The notes beneath the pieces were generated by a model that saw only the letters and a list, made by a program, of their open reading frames with translations, made no database searches and was not told where the DNA came from. Position numbers and translations under genes: made by a program. A DNA stretch of 64,000 nucleotides from Amycolatopsis azurea DSM 43854. GTDB taxonomy: Bacteria; Actinomycetota; Actinomycetes; Mycobacteriales; Pseudonocardiaceae. Location of the stretch: positions 328,967-392,966 of the forward strand of contig NZ_MUXN01000027.1 of the NCBI RefSeq assembly GCF_001995215.1, read 5' to 3'. This document shows, piece after piece, positions 59,689-64,000 of this stretch; position 1 is the stretch's first letter; each line of letters begins with the position of its first letter.

Positions 59689-60830
59689 CGGCTGAACTCG
59701 CGTTCACCGGCACCGACCCGCCGGGGGTCCGCGGCGATCGCCGTCTCGTACACCCGCAGGACCTGCGTGGTGACCACGGACCAGTCGAACATCGCGACCC
59801 GCTCCCCCGCGGCCGCCGCCAGGGACACCCGTCGTGCCGGGTCGCCGAGCAGCTCGCGCAGTCCGTCGGCCAGCGCCGCCGCGTCGCCGGTTTCGGTCAG
59901 CATCCCGGCCTTGCCGTCGTCGAGGACCCGGCGGAACGAGTCCAGCCCGCTCGCCAGCACCGGGGTGCCCGCCGCCATCGCTTCGGTGAGGATCATCCCG
60001 AAACTCTCGCCGCCCGTGTTCGGCGCGCAGTAGACGTCGACACTGCGCAGCGCCTGAGCCTTCGTCTCGTCGTCGACCTGGCCGAGCAGGTCGATGTGCG
60101 AAGCCAGTTCCGGCCCCGCCTCGCGCCGCAGCTGATCGGCGTCGCCGCGGCCCACGACCAGCAGCCGCAGCTCCTCGAACTCCGGCAGCAGCATCCGCAG
60201 CGCCTCCAGCAGGACACCCATCCCCTTGCGGGGCTCGGTGTACCGCCCGACGAAGCCGACCGTGCCACCCGCCCGCGGGTAGCCGTCCAGCGGGAGCGCG
60301 CGGGAGAAGAAGTCGACATCGACGCCGTTGGGCACCTCGACCGCGTCACCGCCGGCGTGCTCGACCTGGACCCGGCGGGCCAGTGCCGAAACCGCGATTC
60401 GCGCGGTGATCTTCTCCAGCAGCGGCCGCAGCACCGGCTGGAACGCCGCGAGGGTCCGCGAGCGGGTCGTCGCGGTGTGGAAGGTAGCCACGATCGGGCC
60501 GTCCGCGACCTTCAGCGCCAGCAGGGAGAGGCTCGGCGCGGCGGGCTCGTGCAGGTGCAGGACGTCGAAATCGCCGTCGCGGATCCAGCGCCGCACCCGG
60601 GCGTAGGACACCGGGCCGAACTGCAACCGCGCGACCGAGCCGTTGTACGGAATGCCGAGCGCCTTCCCCGCGGGGACGACGAAATCCGGGACGTCGGAGT
60701 CCTCGTCCGCGGGAGCGAGGACCGAGACTTCGTGCCCGCGCGCGAGAAGTGCCTTCGCCAGGTCGATGACGTGTCCTTGGACGCCGCCCGGCACATCGAA
60801 CGAGTACGGGCAGACGATCCCGATCTTCAT
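59685..60830 (-). CDS. pimA: Phosphatidylinositol alpha-mannosyltransferase PimA
   Basis: A 381-residue GT4 glycosyltransferase that moves mannose from GDP-mannose to the 2-position of phosphatidylinositol on the cytoplasmic face. MKIGIVCPYSFDVPGGVQGH, VEVPNGVDVDFFSRAL, FVGRYTEPRKGMGVLLEAL and the EX7E region GESFGMILTEAMAAGTPVLA are visible. ATG 60830 gives the standard N-terminus; an upstream ATG at 60848 would add six residues. It follows the acyltransferase gene by 22 bp and precedes the LemA-like gene in one operon. Confidence 0.96.
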   Translation of the reverse strand: MKIGIVCPYSFDVPGGVQGHVIDLAKALLARGHEVSVLAPADEDSDVPDFVVPAGKALGIPYNGSVARLQFGPVSYARVRRWIRDGDFDVLHLHEPAAPSLSLLALKVADGPIVATFHTATTRSRTLAAFQPVLRPLLEKITARIAVSALARRVQVEHAGGDAVEVPNGVDVDFFSRALPLDGYPRAGGTVGFVGRYTEPRKGMGVLLEALRMLLPEFEELRLLVVGRGDADQLRREAGPELASHIDLLGQVDDETKAQALRSVDVYCAPNTGGESFGMILTEAMAAGTPVLASGLDSFRRVLDDGKAGMLTETGDAAALADGLRELLGDPARRVSLAAAAGERVAMFDWSVVTTQVLRVYETAIAADPRRVGAGEREFSR

Positions 60831-60852
60831 GACCCGCGCCTGAGCCATCGGC

Positions 60853-61770
60853 TCAACTCGCTTCGCCGAGTTCGGCCTGTTCCCCGGCTTCGAGATCGGA
60901 GAGCCAGAACTTCTGCATCATGTGCCAGTCGGCCGGATGGGCGGCGATGTCCCCGGCGAAGATGTCCGCCAGCGCCTGGGTGGCCGCCGGGACCTCGGAC
61001 CGGTTCGTGACCCGGATCCGCGGGTGCAGCCGGATCTGCCAGCCGTCCTCGGTGAACCAGCAGCCCGCGGGGATCAGCGCGGCACCGGTGGTGGCGGCCA
61101 GCCGGGCCGGGCCGCCCGGCATCCGGGTCTGCTCGCCGAAGAACTTGACCGGCACTCCGGAATTCGTCAGGTCCCTGTCCCCCACCAGGCAGATCGCCTT
61201 GTTCTCCCGCAGCCGTTTGAGCAGCACGCGCATCGCGGAGCTGTCGCCGGTCAGCGGCACGATCTCGAAGCCGAGCGATTCCCGATAGGACACGAACCGC
61301 TGGTACAGCGACTCGGGTTTCAGCCGCTCCGCGACCGTGGTGAACCCGCCGAGGTAGTCCGCGAGCCAGACGCCCGCCGCGTCCCAGTTCCCGCTGTGCG
61401 GCAGCGCCATCACCGCGCCGTTGCCCTCGGCGAGGGCGGCGTCGAGGTTCTCCACCCCGGTGATCGACTGGGCGACCTTGCGGCTGACCTCCTTGTGGTC
61501 CATGGAGGGCAGCCGGAACATCTCGTGCCAGTAGCGCGCGTACGAACGCATCGCGCGGCGGGTCAGTTCGTCGAGTTCGACACCGTCGGCCTGCGGCACG
61601 ACCCGGGCCAGATTGCTCCGCAGCTGACGTACGCCGCCGCCGTCGCGCCGGACGGCCAGATCGGCGCCGAGCCCGAAGGTCACCGCGCCCGCCGACTCCG
61701 GCAGCCAGCGCGCGAGCCGCCAGCCCGCCGCGTAGCCGAAGTCGCTGAGCCGCTGGGAGAACCCGCTCAT
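60853..61770 (-). CDS. Phosphatidylinositol mannoside acyltransferase (PatA-like)
   Basis: A 305-residue LpxL/HtrB-type acyltransferase that in mycobacteria (Rv2611c) palmitoylates the 6-position of the mannose of PIM1/PIM2. The catalytic HX4D is MALPHSGNWDAAGVWLADYL, with later blocks CLVGDRDLTNSGVPVKFFGE and RMPGGPARLAATTGAALIPA. ATG 61770 overlaps the pgsA stop (ATGA), and the order pgsA-acyltransferase-pimA is as in mycobacteria. Confidence 0.94.
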   Translation of the reverse strand: MSGFSQRLSDFGYAAGWRLARWLPESAGAVTFGLGADLAVRRDGGGVRQLRSNLARVVPQADGVELDELTRRAMRSYARYWHEMFRLPSMDHKEVSRKVAQSITGVENLDAALAEGNGAVMALPHSGNWDAAGVWLADYLGGFTTVAERLKPESLYQRFVSYRESLGFEIVPLTGDSSAMRVLLKRLRENKAICLVGDRDLTNSGVPVKFFGEQTRMPGGPARLAATTGAALIPAGCWFTEDGWQIRLHPRIRVTNRSEVPAATQALADIFAGDIAAHPADWHMMQKFWLSDLEAGEQAELGEAS

Positions 61771-62408
61771 GCCCCGCCCTCCGCGACGGGTGGCCCGGCC
61801 GCCTTGGCGGTCCTCGCCGCCTTGGCCACCGCGGCCGTCCGCTGCAGCAGGGTGATCACCGAAAGCACCGCGAGCAGCCAGAGCGAGATGTCCACGGTGT
61901 ACGGAACGCCCAGACCGTGCAGTCCGGTTCCCACGAGGGCGATGATCAGGCGTTCCGCGCGTTCGACGAGACCGCCGTCCGCCTCCAGGCCGGAAGCCTC
62001 GGCGCGGGCCTTGACGTACGAGATGACCTGCGCGAGCACCAGGCAGATCAACGCGGCGGCCGCGGCCGGGCGGTTGTCGTCGTGGACGAAGCACCACCAC
62101 GCGATCGCGGCGAACAACGCGCCGTCGACCAGCCTGTCGCAGGTCGCGTCGAGGACGGCCCCGAACGCCGTGCCGTACCCGCGGGCGCGGGCCATCGCGC
62201 CGTCGAGCAGGTCCAGCATCGCGAAGCCCCAGACGGTGAAGGTGCCCCACAGCAGCATGTCGTTGGGAAAGAACCCGAGCGCGCAGAGAACCGCCCCGGC
62301 CGTGCCGATGACGGTCATCGCGTTCGGGGTCAGACCGGCGCGCACGAGCACCTTCCCCATCGGGTCGGTGACGCGGGAAACGGAGGCGCGCGCGAAAATG
62401 TTGAGCAT
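61767..62408 (-). CDS. pgsA: Phosphatidylinositol phosphate synthase (CDP-alcohol phosphatidyltransferase)
   Basis: A 213-residue membrane enzyme with five or six helices that joins CDP-diacylglycerol to inositol phosphate, making the PI precursor for PIMs. The CDP-alcohol signature begins at DGAMARARG and ends at LDATCDRLVDG, and the N-terminal VTDPMGKVLVRAGLTPNAMT matches mycobacterial PgsA1. ATG 62408 (MLNIFARASVSRV) selected. First gene of the operon pgsA-acyltransferase-pimA-LemA-like; all junctions overlap or are short. Confidence 0.94.
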   Translation of the reverse strand: MLNIFARASVSRVTDPMGKVLVRAGLTPNAMTVIGTAGAVLCALGFFPNDMLLWGTFTVWGFAMLDLLDGAMARARGYGTAFGAVLDATCDRLVDGALFAAIAWWCFVHDDNRPAAAAALICLVLAQVISYVKARAEASGLEADGGLVERAERLIIALVGTGLHGLGVPYTVDISLWLLAVLSVITLLQRTAAVAKAARTAKAAGPPVAEGGA

Positions 62409-62510
62409 CGGTTCTTCAGGTGCACCTAAGCAGCAGGGTCGGGTGGCCGCCCGAAGCCTATCCACCCGCACCGACGCCCGTCGTCGTGCCCGCCCTGGAG
62501 TGACTCCTGG

Positions 62511-63062
62511 TCAGTCCGCTTTGGCCAGTTCGGCCGTCTCCCCGATGTCCGCGAGGGACTCTTCCCGCAGGGCCATTTCCGCCTCCGCCGCGGCGCATTT
62601 CGGCGACAACCCCGCCACCACGGCCGCGCTGATCTCTCCGAGCGCCTTCACCTGTTCGGGGGTCAGCGGATCGAAAAGGCTCTCGCGCACGGCCTCGACG
62701 TGCCCGGGTGCGGCCTCCTCCAGCGCGGCGAAACCTTCGGCGGTGAGCACCGCCCAGGAACCGCGTTTGTCGGTGGGGCAGGACTCACGGCGCACCCAGC
62801 CATTCGCCTCGAGCCGCGCGACCGCGTGCGAGAGCCTGCTTCGCGACGCCTTGCGCGCGTCGGCGAGCTCGCTCATCCGCAACCGGCGTTCCGGCGCCTC
62901 GGACAGGGCGACGAGCACTTCGTAGTAGGTGTGGGGCATGCCCGCCTCGTGCTGAAGCTGGCCCTCCAGATGCGCTTGCAGCATCCGCGTGGCCGCGGAG
63001 AAGTCGCGCCAGACTTTTTGCTCCTGGTCGGAGAGCCATCGAGGTTCGGACATGACACCCAT
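62511..63062 (-). CDS. MarR-family regulator
   Basis: A 183-residue winged-helix protein. YYEVLVALSEAPERRLRMSE, LADARKASRSRLSHAVARLE and GWVRRESCPTDKRGSWAVLT are typical MarR blocks. The start at ATG 63062 (MGVMSEPRW) has AGGGG nearby; ATG 63053 is also possible. It diverges from yceI with two TTGA-CG-TCAA palindromes in the gap, so it likely represses both genes and responds to a lipophilic or redox ligand. Confidence 0.92.
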   Translation of the reverse strand: MGVMSEPRWLSDQEQKVWRDFSAATRMLQAHLEGQLQHEAGMPHTYYEVLVALSEAPERRLRMSELADARKASRSRLSHAVARLEANGWVRRESCPTDKRGSWAVLTAEGFAALEEAAPGHVEAVRESLFDPLTPEQVKALGEISAAVVAGLSPKCAAAEAEMALREESLADIGETAELAKAD

Positions 63063-63071
63063 ACTACCCCT

Positions 63072-63119
63072 GGTTGAACGCTCAACCAAACTGCGCTACA
63101 GTCATTGTTGAGCGCTCAA
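63072..63119. promoter_or_regulatory. Two MarR operators in the MarR/YceI divergent region
   Basis: GGTTGAACGCTCAACC (63072-63087) and TTGAGCGCTCAA (63108-63119, perfect) share the pattern TTGANCGNTCAA; centres are 34 bases apart. Each lies near one of the two start codons, as expected for a divergent repressor; TACAGT (63096-63101) between them is a -10 candidate for yceI. Confidence 0.82.
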
Positions 63120-63171
63120 TCAGGCGAGGGTTCACCACAGACTCACACAGACTTTTTGGAGACCGACTCTC

Positions 63172-63714
63172 ATGACCACCACCGAGATCCCGGGCTACGT
63201 CGCGGGCAAGTGGACGATCGACACCGCGCACTCCGACATCGCCTACACCGTGAAGCACCTCGGCCTGGCGAAGTCCCGGGGCAACTTCACCGCCTTCACC
63301 GGCGAGGTCGTCACCGCCGACAACATCCTCGACTCCTCGGTCACCGTCGAGATCGACGCCTCGTCGGTCGCCAGCGGTGTCGACGGGCGTGACACGCACC
63401 TCAAGTCCGAGGACTTCTTCCACGTCGACGAGCACCCGGTGATCACCTTCCGCTCGACCGGCATCCGCGAGGACGGCGGCGACTACGTCATCGACGGCGA
63501 GCTCACCTGGCGCGGCAAGACCGTCCAGGTCTCACTCGAAGCCGAGTTCAACGGCATCGGCACCAACCCGGCGAACGACAACGCCACCACCATCGGCGTC
63601 TCGGCCAGCGCGACCGTGAACCGCCGCGACTTCGGCATCGGCCCGGAGGGCAACGCCTTCCTGTCCGAGAAGGTCAAGATCGACATCGAGCTCCAGGCCG
63701 CCCTCAACGCCTGA
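63172..63714 (+). CDS. yceI: YceI family lipid-binding protein
   Basis: A 180-residue beta-barrel protein (YVAGKWTIDTAHSDIAYTVK, AKSRGNFTAFTGEVVTADN, SEDFFHVDEHPVITFRSTG, VNRRDFGIGPEG). YceI folds are lipocalin-like and bind polyisoprenoid quinones or fatty amides in other bacteria. There is no signal peptide, so this copy is cytoplasmic. It is divergent from and probably controlled by the MarR gene, in keeping with many actinobacterial marR-yceI pairs. ATG 63172. Confidence 0.94.
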   Translation: MTTTEIPGYVAGKWTIDTAHSDIAYTVKHLGLAKSRGNFTAFTGEVVTADNILDSSVTVEIDASSVASGVDGRDTHLKSEDFFHVDEHPVITFRSTGIREDGGDYVIDGELTWRGKTVQVSLEAEFNGIGTNPANDNATTIGVSASATVNRRDFGIGPEGNAFLSEKVKIDIELQAALNA

Positions 63715-63751
63715 GGCCGCAGCACCAGCCCGAGTGGTCGTAGCGGCTGCG

Positions 63752-63799
63752 CGTGAAGGCCCCCTTCCCTCGACTGAGCCGAGGAAAGGGGCCTTCACG
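63752..63799. repeat. Palindromic intergenic element, GTGAAGG family, copy 4
   Basis: CGTGAAGGCCCC (63752-63763) is mirrored by GGGGCCTTCACG (63788-63799). The interior CCCTCGACTGAGCCGAGG matches the CCTCGGCTGAGCC core of the copies at 2094, 20319 and 44228. It lies about 40 bases after the yceI stop and may double as its terminator. Confidence 0.82.
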
Positions 63800-63902
63800 T
63801 ACTTCGACGGGCAAGCGCGGGTATCGAGGTGGTCATGAGTGGCGATTCGGGTTCTCTTGAGGGGTAAGGCAAAGATGGCGAGTTCGTGGTCTCGGTGGCG
63901 GA

Positions 63903-63957
63903 TGTTCCCAATGTCGCATTTGAGTCGCTGAGCGTCTCAGATGCGACATTGGGAACA
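63903..63957. repeat. Palindromic intergenic element, TTTGAGACGGT family, copy 4
   Basis: TGTTCCCAATGTCGCATTTGAG (first 20: TGTTCCCAATGTCGCATTTG; 63903-63924) is mirrored at 63936-63957 with a single mismatch and an 11-base loop. The CCCAATGTCGCATTTGAG block equals that of 31629-31695. No gene is evident from 63800 to the window end. Confidence 0.82.
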
Positions 63958-64000
63958 AGGACCGGGAGCAGGCGGCCCGGCGGTGTTGCGAAAGCCACTT

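Noticed and set aside
63903..63957. Insertion-sequence terminal inverted repeat or half of a CRISPR array
   Set aside because: Only one palindrome, no transposase nearby, no regular spacing of direct repeats; its match to 31629-31695 supports a dispersed hairpin family.

Overview
The window is high-GC actinobacterial DNA and most resembles the Pseudonocardiaceae, with Amycolatopsis the best guess. The evidence is pervasive GTG starts, a conservon operon, an AfsR/SARP-type regulator, phosphatidylinositol-mannoside genes and a mycobacterial-like gene order from glyoxalase-II-like protein/ppiB/rel through sec, ruv, yebC and pdxT to pimA/pgsA. The genus is inferred from gene content only. No rRNA, tRNA, CRISPR array, phage or insertion sequence was recognised.

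Layout. 1-5.4 kb: methionine-cycle genes (a MetE-like gene cut by the left edge, and ahcY behind an S-adenosylhomocysteine riboswitch) around a DinB2-like polymerase with an aliphatic steric-gate residue. 5.6-10.8 kb: a Cys-rich mini-protein, Ku, and a conservon (sensor kinase-like, roadblock, DUF742, GTPase) ending in a styrene/indole monooxygenase-like flavoprotein. 11-15.6 kb: TetR plus an asymmetric heterodimeric ABC exporter. 15.6-19 kb: a LigD-type phosphoesterase fused to a ligase domain that has lost its catalytic residues, a STAS protein and a CYTH-CHAD protein. 19-26.6 kb: DUF5753 regulator, erythromycin-esterase-like enzyme, large SARP/NB-ARC/TPR regulator, and a divergent DJ-1 enzyme/GlxA regulator pair. 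26.6-34.6 kb: YibE/F membrane protein, metallo-hydrolase, membrane-anchored cyclophilin, class IV aminotransferase, atypical crotonase, secreted metzincin.

34.5-46.4 kb is a conserved minus-strand core: rel, apt, secF-secD-yajC, ruvB-ruvA-ruvC, yebC, pdxT. A roughly 7 kb accessory block (AzlCD, XRE-cupin regulator, APC permease/TetR/DmpA-type peptidase, acyltransferase) separates pdxT from pdxS. 53.9-62.4 kb: pdxS, a secreted FAD oxidase, an EF-G paralogue, an XdhC-like protein, and the overlapping phosphatidylinositol-mannoside operon pgsA-acyltransferase-pimA-LemA-like. 62.5-63.7 kb: a divergent MarR/YceI pair with two palindromic operators.

The most striking unexplained structure is a set of strongly palindromic intergenic elements scattered across the window. 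One family is built on GTGAAGG...CCTTCAC, and four members lie together at 44.07-44.38 kb. A second family shares a conserved core, TTTGAGACGGT, with arms that vary compensatorily. They look like a genome-wide hairpin repeat system, and some may act as terminators.
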